DNA of 64,000 nucleotides from positions 28,295,201 through 28,359,200 of the forward strand of contig OZ038422.1 in assembly GCA_964036155.1 (NCBI GenBank). The letters run 5' to 3'. Below are positions 33,601 to 42,509 of this stretch, one piece after another. The stretch is from Diploscapter coronatus. Lineage: Eukaryota > Nematoda > Chromadorea > Rhabditida > Rhabditidae. Within the stretch, counting starts at the first letter, position 1. Each line of letters begins with the position of its first letter. Under the pieces are notes generated by a model. The model was not told where the DNA came from. It did no database searches and saw only the letters and a program-made list of their open reading frames with translations. A program made the position numbers and the translations under genes.

Positions 33601-34477
33601 CGCCCAAGAAACCCACTCCGCCGCTGGTCACGCTGAGCTCGTCGCCTCGCAGGATCAGGCACTAACGAATTGAAATCTTTCTATTCAACTTAAATTGATA
33701 AATTGAACCGAAACCTTAGGTGTTTTTTTTTCTTCTAATTTCATCAGTTCAATAATTCGTTGTATTGATAATGAAATTGATCTTCATCAAAGAGTACGCA
33801 ATCATCTATAAATTCGCTATTTTTGATAATTTTATGACAAATTATATCTAAAAAGCTGATCTTCGTTGAATTCATCGATTGTTTTAAGGTCAATGTACGG
33901 CAACACATTCCCTCGTTCGCTCGGAAAGGGCCTCAACATGGACGCGATGATGTCGGGCGCAGGTGCTGACGATTCGGATGTCGCCCCGCCCGGCGCAGTC
34001 TCGATAATGGACGACTTCCGCAATGTGATGCTGCGCAAGACGCGCAATTCGATTGTGCAAAGAGACATCGAAAATGCCACGGTCGCGTCATCTAGCGGCT
34101 CCAAACAGGCATTTTAAAACTTTGTCCGATAATTTTCTAAAAATGGAAGAATTAGCCACGTCAACATAAAGTTGAAGCCTTTGAGGTTTAAGCTGAAGTT
34201 ATCTTGCACACCTTTCTAAAGACATAGAATAATGAAATCTTTCAATTGACTTTTAATCTTAGAACTAAATTGGAACACTAATTTTTCTGAAAATATAAAG
34301 CACTGAAGTGACTTATAGTTTTATCCTCAGCCTCCTGCGCTCGCCAAGTCGCCCAACCCGCCACCTGCATTCGCTCAATGGCGTCGTCGTCCGACTCCGC
34401 TGCCGGACTTCCTCAAAAAACCTCTGACCGGCGTCAAGACCACCGATGCGAACAGCAAAAAGATCGGCGGCAAATAA
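6687..34477 (+). CDS. basic nuclear-type protein, possible Borealin/CSC-1-like; intron 7 split by a 25-kb element
   Basis: I model ten exons: 6687-6727, 6832-6994, 7097-7218, 7262-7531, 7579-7656, 7702-7824, 7919-8020, 33548-33658, 33889-34108, 34331-34477. All phases agree and give 458 residues. The N-terminus is Lys/Arg/Ala-rich (MSSKKKTDNKTTTRYNTRSQ). A helical stretch follows (AAIRLIQTEMDDVLKIADQL, then AVPK, DQCDVRGFLLEYL), then an acidic Ser/Asp region and Pro-rich segments. The helix plus the PK...FLxYL pattern is reminiscent of the INCENP-binding N-terminus of Borealin, but this is weak; I do not firmly recognise the family. Exons 8 and 9 both end at GC donors. If the second is not spliced, translation stops at 34115-34117 (QAF, stop). 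A poly(A) signal AATAAA is at 34566. Intron 7 would be 58 bp without the insertion. Confidence 0.75.
8065..8565 (+). repeat. left terminal inverted repeat of the giant element
   Basis: This is the reverse complement of 33028-33529. The outer 340 bp differ by only scattered substitutions. The inner part (from about 8410) is recognisably related but diverged. The inner edge is approximate. Confidence 0.85.
8566..9468. other. non-coding sequence downstream of mucin-ShKT gene A
   Basis: Most of this (from 8712) is the start of the 1.1-kb block repeated at 24550. A 62-codon open frame at 8981-9169 is identical in both copies. It has no protein-like features, and the surrounding DNA is identical too, so it is not evidence of coding. 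Confidence 0.5.
8712..9816 (+). repeat. 1.1-kb near-identical direct repeat, copy 1
   Basis: This matches 24550-25654 at a constant offset. I noticed only one difference by eye (T at about 9333 versus G in the other copy). The block covers the last ShKT unit and 3' flank of each mucin gene. A third, truncated copy starts at 32893. Near-identity implies a recent duplication or gene conversion. Confidence 0.9.
9469..21029 (-). CDS. secreted mucin-like protein with eight ShKT domains (gene A)
   Basis: Exon 1 (20871-21029) has a signal peptide (MMYLLFIFSLISIAYSQ) and a Cys-rich head of pattern C..GKCPGGFIC......GICC. Exons 2 (19199-20749) and 3 (14370-15722) encode about 140 heptads of TPSTSTT, expected to be heavily O-glycosylated. 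Exon 4 is 14118-14267, a 21-nt microexon is 14006-14026, and exon 6 is 13466-13595. Eight ShKT units follow, most split over three exons. A typical unit reads CVDKLNPKTGVSDCPR, MASYCNNTAYY, LMTDQCPKTCG. ShKT domains after mucin tracts are common in nematode secreted proteins of gut or surface. The stop is at 9469-9471. The last intron lacks a normal acceptor before the final Cys-Pro-Lys codons. The protein is about 1,550 residues. The exact role is unknown. The promoter region is duplicated upstream of gene B. Confidence 0.85.
10991..12528 (-). mobile_element. Helitron-like non-autonomous element in an intron of gene A
   Basis: On the minus strand it starts TCTCTCTC and ends TTAG, inserted exactly between host A and T. 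Removing it restores the sequence seen between other ShKT units (atatattaaa|taatacc). Its 5' 60 bp resemble those of the second element at 26212. A hairpin-capable GGCT...AGCC lies near the 3' end. No Rep/helicase frame is present. TTAG departs from the usual CTRR end. Confidence 0.65.
13466..15722 (-). repeat. 21-bp tandem repeat tract, exons 3-6 of gene A
   Basis: The tract is built from 21-bp units of the form ACTCCATCCACGTCGACCAC plus one base, encoding TPSTSTT. A few units carry an extra Thr codon near 15600-15650. About 64 heptads lie in exon 3 alone. The roughly 100-bp intron at 14268-14369 is almost identical to two introns in gene B, showing that exon-intron blocks were duplicated. 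Confidence 0.9.
15723..19198. other. 3.5-kb intron of gene A with inserted non-coding DNA
   Basis: The equivalent introns in gene B are about 100 bp, so most of this intron is extra DNA. It contains a 340-bp repeat (about 17100-17450) also found at 23880-24235. No convincing coding exon, TIR pair or RNA gene was seen. Open frames of 78-93 codons here have no protein-like character. Confidence 0.55.
17100..17450 (+). repeat. interspersed repeat, copy 1
   Basis: This aligns with 23880-24235 at roughly 80-85% by eye, with both copies starting at aaaggaggggaatttattg. Reading frames are not shared between copies, so it looks like an old non-coding repeat of this element. Confidence 0.7.
19199..20749 (-). 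repeat. 21-bp tandem repeat tract, exon 2 of gene A
   Basis: About 74 heptads of TPSTSTT are organised in higher-order blocks. A roughly 140-bp motif containing a codon pattern for APSTST recurs at about 19700-20070 and again at 20200-20560. This looks like unequal-crossover growth. Copy number may be unreliable in an assembly. Confidence 0.9.
21030..21330 (-). promoter_or_regulatory. promoter region of gene A
   Basis: About 300 bp upstream of the start is nearly the same as the region upstream of gene B. Reading toward the gene there is a tataaaag box (21088-21081), a GATA site (TTATCA, 21069-21064) and an acceptor-like catttcag ending near 21050. TGATAA sites near the start are typical of intestinal GATA-factor targets in nematodes. 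Intestinal expression is inference. Confidence 0.45.
21331..22741. other. intergenic DNA within the giant element
   Basis: Positions 21670-21820 repeat part of the 1.1-kb block (compare 9170-9310). Two short related stretches (about 21875 and 22300) share a tttattcaact motif. A 132-codon open frame at 21871-22269 shows no recognisable domain and is not called. Confidence 0.5.
22742..23050 (-). pseudogene. captured two-exon 3' fragment of an unrelated gene
   Basis: Two exons join in frame: 22945-23050 (LPLFLYQAQQQGGIPSAAVL...) and 22742-22807 (DYTAPPGSATVSGSSTSKQQ, then a final Gly and stop). Canonical splice sites separate them, and a good acceptor precedes the first. Composition is Gln/Gly/Ser/Ala/Pro-rich and GC-richer than the surroundings, like the C-terminal tail of an RNA-binding or transcription factor. 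I cannot name the parent. No matching upstream exons were found within the element, so this looks like transduplicated host sequence, not a whole gene. Confidence 0.55.
23880..24235 (+). repeat. interspersed repeat, copy 2
   Basis: Second copy of the repeat at 17100-17450. The similarity stops just before the 147-bp MITE. Confidence 0.7.
24250..24396. mobile_element. 147-bp MITE with 8-bp target duplication
   Basis: Flanked by GTGTTTCT at 24242-24249 and 24397-24404. The ends are inverted repeats starting GGCGTT(C/T)TGGAATTGTCGC, extending about 50 bp with internal CGACGCAA reiterations. An 8-bp duplication suggests hAT or a similar superfamily. The family is inference. Confidence 0.85.
24550..25654 (+). 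repeat. 1.1-kb near-identical direct repeat, copy 2
   Basis: Matches 8712-9816 with essentially no differences. It includes the final ShKT exons and 3' flank of gene B. Confidence 0.9.
25307..31813 (-). CDS. secreted mucin-like protein with seven ShKT domains (gene B)
   Basis: A paralogue of gene A with the same signal peptide. Exon 1 (31577-31813) has two tandem Cys-rich heads (C..GNCPEGASCIDDGSPDGIC and a second copy) where gene A has one. Exons 2 (30831-31457) and 3 (29637-30728) encode about 30 and 52 TPSTSTT heptads. Exon 4 (29393-29534) ends in a Thr/Val/Pro-rich linker. Seven ShKT units follow, the last nearly identical to that of gene A. The 937-bp MITE lies inside the third unit, between its first two exons. 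The Helitron-like element lies between units four and five. Both are in introns, so the frame is intact. The stop is at 25307-25309. It is likely an extracellular glycoprotein of gut or surface; this is inference from architecture. Confidence 0.85.
26212..27209 (+). mobile_element. Helitron-like non-autonomous element in an intron of gene B
   Basis: It starts TCTCC after a host A and ends CTAG before a host T, the Helitron pattern. The 5' end resembles the element at 12528-10991, with a shared CTGTCTGTCT motif near position 40. Short stems (CCTC/GAGG, CGC/GCG) precede the CTAG. Four host bases seem to be missing at the junction compared with sister units. No coding capacity was seen. Confidence 0.65.
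27676..28612. mobile_element. 937-bp MITE with 235-bp TIRs and TTAA duplication
   Basis: The ends are GAAACATTCTACG and, inverted, GAGACATTCTACG. The arms match over about 235 bp with few differences. TTAA flanks it at 27672-27675 and 28613-28616. Sister ShKT introns (for example near 28905) show the empty site without the element. It has no coding capacity. It shares the TTAA target with the giant element, so both may use the same transposase source. Confidence 0.9.
29637..31457 (-). repeat. 21-bp tandem repeat tracts of gene B
   Basis: Same TPSTSTT-coding repeat as gene A, in two exons separated by a 102-bp intron (30729-30830). That intron is nearly identical to the one at 29535-29636. 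Confidence 0.9.
31814..32120 (-). promoter_or_regulatory. promoter region of gene B
   Basis: A near copy of 21030-21330, with the same tataaaag box (31872-31865), GATA site (31853-31848) and catttcag acceptor-like site. The two genes are therefore probably expressed together. Confidence 0.45.
32121..32892. other. non-coding sequence upstream of gene B
   Basis: A 122-codon frame (32093-32461, minus) shows no recognisable domain. Positions from about 32750 resemble 24440-24549 and lead into the third, truncated copy of the 1.1-kb repeat. Nothing else was seen. Confidence 0.5.
32893..33027 (+). repeat. truncated third copy of the 1.1-kb repeat
   Basis: About 135 bp match 8712-8846 with a few substitutions. 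The match then stops at the inner edge of the right TIR. This suggests the cargo grew by tandem duplication between copies of this sequence. Confidence 0.8.
33028..33529 (-). repeat. right terminal inverted repeat of the giant element
   Basis: Reverse complement of 8065-8565. The outermost bases read ...CAGACTGTC followed by TTAA. Confidence 0.85.
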
Positions 34478-37400
34478 GAAGATTCAAGAAGTTTGCCCCA
34501 CTCACCCACGTGCTCACAGCGTATCTTCTCGACAAAATTACAGAAAATTCTCGCCAACCACTATGAATAAATGTTTTTGGCAGGAAATTTTCACGTGTTT
34601 TTATTCAGAACTGCAAATTTCTATTACCTGAATTGAAAAATTGATCCTCATGGGTAAATTAGAGATTTTCACGAAAATCAGAAATCTGGAAAAACAATCG
34701 TTACCTAATAGCGTAGTAATCTGCGAACTAGTGGGTTTGGCGTACTAGGGGCACTACTTCATTTTTCAATACTATTTCACTCGTTACTACTTTTAGGTTA
34801 CGCAAAAATCTTTGATTGAAAAATTCGCTTTTTGCGTAATTGAAAGTTGCCTTACCAATTTATTCATGAGTTGAGTGTTGACACAGGACTATTTTCATGG
34901 ATTTTAATGAATATTGCATCAGAAAATTACTATGAAGAACACATTATTTGTCTAAGGATTAAGAAAATAAACAAACTTCGTATGAAACGTTCCGTAATTA
35001 GAGTAGGCGTTTCTAAATTAATCTCATGGCCTTTAAATTATATCTGAGATTTAGAATTTGATACCCCTCAAATCGGATTTCAATTTTAAACTGTCCTTCG
35101 AATGTTTGTTTTTATTATTTTCTTGAGAGTTCCTGAAGCCTTCCTTGAGAATTAGGTTTGCAGAAAAATTCATGGCTCGAGCAGTTTTAGATATTTTATG
35201 CGCGTTTTTGTCGTTATTTTAATTTTTATTGTCACACTTTCTGATTTTTCATAAATATGGAAATTTTAAATTCCACTTCCAAATATTTGTGGGGGCACGC
35301 AATGTCGCCTGATTTCAAGTACCTCATCTATATTTATGCTCATGTTGTTCAAAATGCACCCACATGAGGGAGTCTTATCCCTTGGAATATCAAAAGATTT
35401 TCGAATTAAAAATTCAAGAGATGCAAATTTTCGATATCTCGTTTACGCATCAGAAATTTTTCTTTAGTCTCAGACTGATTTAAAGATACATCAAATTCAC
35501 ATTGTTATTTTTAATCTAAGTCTAATGAATTTCTCTTCATTATTTATTATTATATTGATTGTTTATTAATCATTCGATTTGGTTATTATATATATAACTA
35601 CGATTTTGCACTTTTTTAGATTTACGTGATAGTTTAATTTGATTCGAAAGCTTTCTGGTCTGAATTAAAATTCTTGCCGATCAGAGGACCACTCCCTCGT
35701 AAGCTTTAAGCTTCTCCAATAACATTAAACTTTCACTTTTTTTCTTTTTGTGCTCAATTTTCAATGTTTAATTTCGCGAACTCTAATGCGCTATAAACCG
35801 ATCTCTCGGCGGAATTTCAAAGGGCCTCCGCAAATTTAAGTCATTCTGTATCGGCATAGTCTCGGATAAAATCACCTTATATCGAACCATATGTTGCTTA
35901 AATCTACGGCATGTGATGACAAAATTTGTTTGTTTGATATAATTTACCATATTAAAAATTCTTTGATTAAATTTATATCTTGATTTTCTTCTCCAAAAGT
36001 TGGTTTTTGTTCGATTTAAACCATTAGTGGTGGATTTCTCACATATTTTAGTCTTAGTTCTTTTGCGTTCCATTTGTTTAAATGAGATCTCTGAACTTTG
36101 AGAGAGGGGAGTTCTATATTTACTCGTGATTTATCTCATTAAGCCTTTCAATTCTAAGGTTTATAGCTCGGAAAAAATTTAATTTCATCCACTAAACTAT
36201 AGTATTTTACTTTAATTTTTATTTAAACCTGGCTTTTATGTTTAAATTGTTCATGGTCATTAAGATCAACATTTTGTTCTAGAACTGGCAAATACACTTC
36301 TCAAATTTCGGTATTTCCATCATGTAGCGCCTCTCGTAAATATTTTCATACATGTGCTCGGTTTTTTCTCTCTTTAATTAGCCATTAGAGATTAATCAAA
36401 TCATCATAATATCATACAACTATATAACTAGAGAAGCTTGCCATCCTAAAAATAGTAACTGAATCATAAATTTTAAGCCCACTTATTTAATTGAAACTTT
36501 CCGACGCTTAATATCGAGGATAAACAATAATTTTCCCAAAACATACTTGAAATCTAAAAATATGATTCAAGATAAGTGAAGCTAATAACGAGAGATCATC
36601 ATGATTCTTTATTTCTTGCACGTGATTTCAAATAGTGCCTTTACAAATTCTTTATATTCTTTTTAATTTATTGTAGGGATGTAGATGTGAATTCATCTAT
36701 TTTTATCGTCCCCAATTTAAAGCAATTAGATTAGCACGTCAGAGTTATTTTCGATATTATTATACCTGGACTTTTGCAATTTATCACCTGTTTCCCTATT
36801 TTATGGTGTGTTTTAGGTTTTTATAGTTAACTTAAAGCTCTCGTTTTCTTCAAATTAAACCACCCATTTTTAAAGCAAATTTGGTGTGATAATGACTATA
36901 CTTAGCCTTTGTACGATTTTGAAATCTTAATTGATCAGTTCAGGTAATTATCGGATTAAGTGTTAGATCCTAAAATACACCCTCTCATTTTGGAAATAGA
37001 TGATCAGTTCTGAATCTTTTTGCAGGGCGTCTCTTAATTAGAGACGAGGTTTTACCCAGAACTCTCCAAACGTGGCGCGAATCTCCCAGGTTACGAGATT
37101 TTTGCCGAAAGGAGCTCATCCCTCCGTACGATAAGGTGCTTATTGTGGAAATTCCCTTGCGCGATACTAGTTTATATTTGCGAATAAGAGTAGTCTAGAA
37201 AAATAGTACTAAACTTCTACAAGTTGAAGTCAAGGATACCCTTGCATTTTCAATCTATATCATCCCAAATGGCTAAGAATACTTTTGAATTTCCAATGAC
37301 GCAAAAATCAGATTTTATATATCCGTCTGAATTTCTTTATCTGTATCTAATTCGGGATATTTTTGCAGAATTTTCGAAATTCGATACTCGTGGCCTATCA

Positions 37401-39937
37401 TTAACTCCAGGGTTCATTTTTCAAATTCTAGAAAATCCCGACCCCCGTTCGAATAAATTATCGCCATTTCAAGCATAATTTGAAGAGTTTTGAATCTCGA
37501 AAAATTTTGGAACCTCGGAACTTATTCTTTTTGATACCCATTAAAATTCTCGTCGTTATAAAATAGTATTAAGAGGTGTAAATTTGGACAATTCGAAGTT
37601 AATAGTTATTCCCATAAATTTCTAAAGTTCTGAACTCACTCCAGCTTTCTAGCTTTCTCCATGTTGAGAAATAGGAAGTGAGCATTTCTTTGGTATGATG
37701 CTATCCAATTATTTTTTTTAATATGGAGATATCATTCATGATGAAACTAACTAGGCAATGTAGGTAAATTATGCCGGACTTTTCAAGGTCAAAACTCATC
37801 CGGAAATATAGCTTTTTCTTATATTGCCTAGGCTTAACGAAATTTTCGAAACCTTATTAAATCTGGGCTGTTTTAAAAGCACACTCATTTTATCATGACA
37901 TTTTTTAGTCCCGCGCTTCATGATAATCATTAGGCCTATTCTTTTTTCGCCTTCATTTTTACGCCCCTATAATTTTACATACTAATTCCAATTCGAATAT
38001 CCCCAGAGTTTTCATTCTTAATGAATTTCAAAATTTATTAGTTTTCTTATTTTGAAATATTGTCTTAGGACCAAAATAGTATGGAAATTAGATGGATTTC
38101 CGGGCTTTGTGGAGTAAAATTAGGAAAAGGAAGGGAAATTTTTGAAAACTGTAGTTTAAAGTAAATTTAACGAAAAACGCCTAAAATATCTAATGATGAA
38201 TTTGGGTGGATCCTGAGGAACTCTTTCTGCGTCTTTTGATCTATAAATTTTTGATTGTAGGAAAAGTCCTTCGAGGGCTTCATTGCGGATATGTCTTGGG
38301 GCGGAATGGATAATAAGTAAGCAAGTTCATAAGAGGTTTCTGGATCAGGTCAAGGGACGACAGAAATCCTTTAGCTATTCGCTCTTAGTTCATTCAGTAT
38401 CTAAATTTCAGCGTACATACCTTAGTCTAAAAATGGGAATTTCTAAATTTCATGCAAAATTTGGGAATGTCGTCTTCTGATAATATCTAATTCCTATAAT
38501 AACTTCATAATTGTTAACCATTTGAAAATGTTGTAGCATACTAGATTCGTGATATACGAAATAGTATGGGATGAGGAATATGTAGATATTATCTTCTCAT
38601 GCTATCTTCTATGTCAGATATTAACATTTATCTTGGATGCTTATTTTCTAATTTTTAAACATATTGAATTCTGTACAATTAGACGTTCACAAATCCGCCC
38701 ATTTTTCATATTTGACCATTCCATTTTCCGCCGAAATTTCGTCAATCTCATATTCAAATTGCGGCCTTTGGTTTGCTGGGTACATCTCCATAATTATCCC
38801 TGTTTTCCGGTCCTCTAAGTACACAATTTCATCTCTGAGATTCAATGTTGAAGCATAGGATTTCAAAATAGATATAATATATCAAATCTCATGCGCATTT
38901 TTCTTTGAACCCAATAGTCACGCTTAATATTACATTCATTTATTCATAAGGGAGGATTAGTGGTCTTTTATTGGAAACAACAAATATTTGTTAGGCCTTG
39001 CAAATTATCTTTTTATTTTTTCGGGAGCTTCGTTTTTAGTCCTTGATTCAGTGATGAATAGTCGATGTATACCTAGAAAATTGTTAGTAGTTTCGTCCAA
39101 CAAATGATAACTTTCCTCTAAGGCTTTTGTATTCATGAGAAAAAATATCTTAAATTTTTCTAACTTGATTTTCTAAGTTTTTCACTAATAGTATAGTCGT
39201 CGGTTCTTTTTTCACTTTTTCTCATCATTCTTTACTCTTGAAAACAATATTTATCCGTAAAAGTTGAAATATGTCTGATAGGTTCCCAAAACACAATATG
39301 AGTTGGCTCATATTTGAGATAATTGAAGGTTAATTAAACTTAATTTCTGCTCTATAACAGACGAATATGCATTTTTCATTTCATTTCGTATCTCCTGCAC
39401 ATAAATTTTAAATACTTATGTTTCATATGAGAAAATGGATATATCTTTCATGCCAAGGATAACTATTTCTCCTATTTCTCAATTTTAATTATGCTGAACC
39501 CTTATGGGCACCAGAAGCAAACATCCAATAATCTTTATGTTATTATTTCCTGCTTTGTGTGTGTATGTTTGCTCGAGACATATTGGATTCTTGATGATGC
39601 ATTTCAAATTAAATACAAAGATGATTAGGCAACGTGCGATTTTTGAATTTCTTTAATCACGTTGTATTTTTGTTATTATTTTAAGTTCGTATAATGAGAA
39701 ACTTGAATTTATATCATTTTTCAAACTACGTTTTCGCTCATTTAGTCTATCTAACTTTTCTACGCTAGGTCAGAAATTTTATCTTCTAATCTTTGAATTT
39801 TTATATGTATAGTCTACATATTTGATATTGTTCTGAGGGGTCAAAAATTCTCCATTATTTCCAAGAAAATTCTATTTCCTCGTATTTAGGTCGTATAATT
39901 TTGAATTTTAGCGATGTTAGCTGACGTTAGTTTTCAG
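34478..39937. other. 5.5-kb gene-poor AT-rich region
   Basis: After the poly(A) signal at 34566 no coding exons with splice sites were found on either strand. A short GC-richer island at about 37020-37160 contains a perfect 7-bp stem (CGTCTCT at 37028-37034, AGAGACG at 37040-37046). It might be a structured RNA or a relic repeat. The right part probably contains the regulatory DNA of the receptor gene. Confidence 0.5.
39931..39937 (+). promoter_or_regulatory. trans-splice acceptor of the receptor gene
   Basis: A TTTTCAG acceptor touches the ATG directly with no donor in reach. This is the usual form of a nematode spliced-leader addition site, and it fixes the start codon. Confidence 0.75.
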
Positions 39938-42215
39938 ATGAAGCCTCCAGAGTACTTAGAAAACAGTCTAAATGCCAAGGAGGATGCGTTTTTAATGGAA
40001 ATGGAAATGCAGCCGGAATTTTCCGAATTAGCAGGTTCAAACTATATTTGAGTTTTTTTTATAAAGATCTCATAAAATTACTAGAATAATGAGAGCGTTA
40101 GCAAAAATTCTGGGGAATTTTTCTTTCGTTGTATTAACATTCTCATTTTCGTGTTATTCTTTGTACTCTATAATCAATTCTGATATTAATATCCTCATTT
40201 AGCTTGAATAATTGGTGCTAAAATATTTATCAGATAAATTACCCTCATTTAGATAGAGAATATTCGCAATTTTCAGATGATAATTCGATGGACACATCGA
40301 AAGAAGTGATGATTTATATCTACATGATCGTATTTATTATTGGAACTCCGGGTTTACATTTCAACTTCTTTCTTTTCAATTTTTAATAATTCAGGCAATA
40401 TCTGGATCATATACAAGTTACTGAGGGCTAGGTATGCTAATTTTTAATTTGATTAGTTTCTTAAATATTCAGACTCTGGACCCGATCTGTCATGCAGTTA
40501 ACAGTCTCTCAACGTTCAAGGATTTTCATTTTCGCTCTAGCTTGTTCGGATTTAACGCTACTACTAACTCTACCCCTGACCGCGATTTATAATTATTACG
40601 GAATGTGGGTATTTGGAGAAACGGTACATTAAACTTTTTTGCTGTAAAAATCAATATTTTTAGATTTGCTACGCCACAATAACCATAGAAATGATCGCTA
40701 AATTATTCTCTGTGGTTCTACTAACGGTTATGAGTCTGGAGCGGTATTTGATCGTCTGTACCAGGTAATTTCTTCAGGTTTAGATATGAGTTGTTTATAA
40801 ATAAATTTTTTTTTGCCATTGCTATCCCCTGAAAATTTTTTCCTAATATTTTATTCAGATTGAGACACGTCTATAAACCTTACATGGCTATGATACCCTT
40901 CACTATCGGGACAATTTTCGGGGTCGCCATACCATCAGCCATATATTCAGCTCACCTAACCCATTTCCCTATCACTCATAATGTCGAATCTGGAGGCCAA
41001 GTACTTTTTTCTCCAAAAATCACTTTTCAAATATTTTATTTCAGAACTACTCTGAAATATGGGTGTGTCTACCGGAAATGCCAGATAATGTAATTACTTT
41101 TCTTAAAATAGTTTTTATTTGTACATTTTTAGGTGTTCAATTTATTCGCTCAATACACGTTTTTCGTCGGATTCGTGATACCGTTTATCATCATGTCTGT
41201 TTGCTATCTTCTACTCGTCAATCATGTTCGAGCGAAGATCAAGTATCGGAAAGGTTGGGAATCTATCTTTTTTGCAGCCTGGAAAGTAGTAGTAGCAATG
41301 GGTACATTGCATATTACAAAAAATAACATGGAATAATCTTTTCCTTTGCAAGCCCACCTCCATTTTGCATATAATGACGATGGTATGATGCAACTACTTT
41401 TTCAAATTTTATTTTGTTCTTTCAAAATAATATTAATTTTTAGCTGGACAATCTCTGTTGTTAGCCAGTAATTCAAAGGCCCCAAAGTACGTTAGTGAAG
41501 TTCGGAAGAATATTTGGAAAATCGCGATTTTTCACTTCGTGTGTTGGGCCCCGTTCTGGATGTTCACCGTAGCGCCGACGTATATTTCTTTGTAAGCGCT
41601 TTAATAACTAATTACCTCTACTATACAAACTCTTATAACAACGTATTATTACATGTAACAAGGCTAGAATAAATAATGCAATTAATCGCTAATTAGTTAA
41701 TTAATTTATTTAAGGTTGTCAAGTGACTCTGAGCATCCCACGCAACAGACACAGATTCTTTCGCCAGTTTGGTACGTACTTTGTTAATCTAATCTAGCCT
41801 ATAAATTCGTTAACTTTTATATTAAATTAATCCTATATTTTAGCAGGCCTAACTTTCATTCGATTTTGAAAAAAACACTCGATAAACATATGATGTTCTC
41901 CTTTTTAGGCATACATATTGTCGACTGTTCGCAAATTGCTTGCCATTCATTAACGCGGCGGGTAAGTGACGGAATTTACAACTTATAGTTGCGTTAATTA
42001 CGTAAATTCTAACATTGTTTACCACTTTAAGTTTTAAGCAAAAGATAACTTGTTTAATGTAAACTTAGTAAAATTCTGTTTAAAATTTAGAAAATTTAGG
42101 TAACTGGATACTATACGCCTTTCTGAACGTCGATATACGCCAATACATCTACGAGAGATCAAATCGAAAACAATTGCCCATTCAATTCCAGCCACTTTCA
42201 ATTTCTGCTCATTAA
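39938..42215 (+). CDS. rhodopsin-family GPCR, probable neuropeptide receptor
   Basis: I model twelve exons (39938-40034, 40277-40351, 40395-40431, 40473-40623, 40664-40764, 40859-41000, 41045-41089, 41133-41253, 41444-41591, 41715-41771, 41909-41961, 42100-42215), giving 380 residues. TM1 has GTPGNIWIIYKL. TM2 has LACSDLTLLLTLPL. TM3 ends SLERYLIVC (the E/DRY motif). TM6 reads IFHFVCWAPFWM and TM7 CLPFINAAGNWILYAFLN. TM1-3 and the loop cysteines fit peptide receptors of the somatostatin/allatostatin-C/opioid branch, so signalling is through Gi/o by inference. The TM7 NPxxY motif is changed to NWILY. A poly(A) signal is at 42419. The next gene runs toward it. Confidence 0.88.
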
Positions 42216-42509
42216 ATACGGAGTAAGCCCACTATGATGATTTATTTATATAACTTGTATTATATTGTGATTTCTCCCATGCGTTATTATCATTTTCATA
42301 TGATATCCTATCTTGCTCTGATCAAATTTAATAACGAGTATGATTTTGACTAAATTGTGATCTCTTCGCCATTACCTGTGTAACGATCCGTTTATAATCT
42401 AGAAAGAAATGACAAAGTAATAAATAAAGGCTAAAGTTTCTTATAAATGCACTGGATAAATACTTGTAAACGTCACACGTATATCGGTTAATAGGCTAAT
42501 AGAAAACGC
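42216..42509. other. convergent 3' intergenic region
   Basis: Under 300 bp lie between two convergent stop codons. It holds an AATAAA for the receptor gene (42419-42424). The two 3' UTRs may overlap. Confidence 0.6.
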
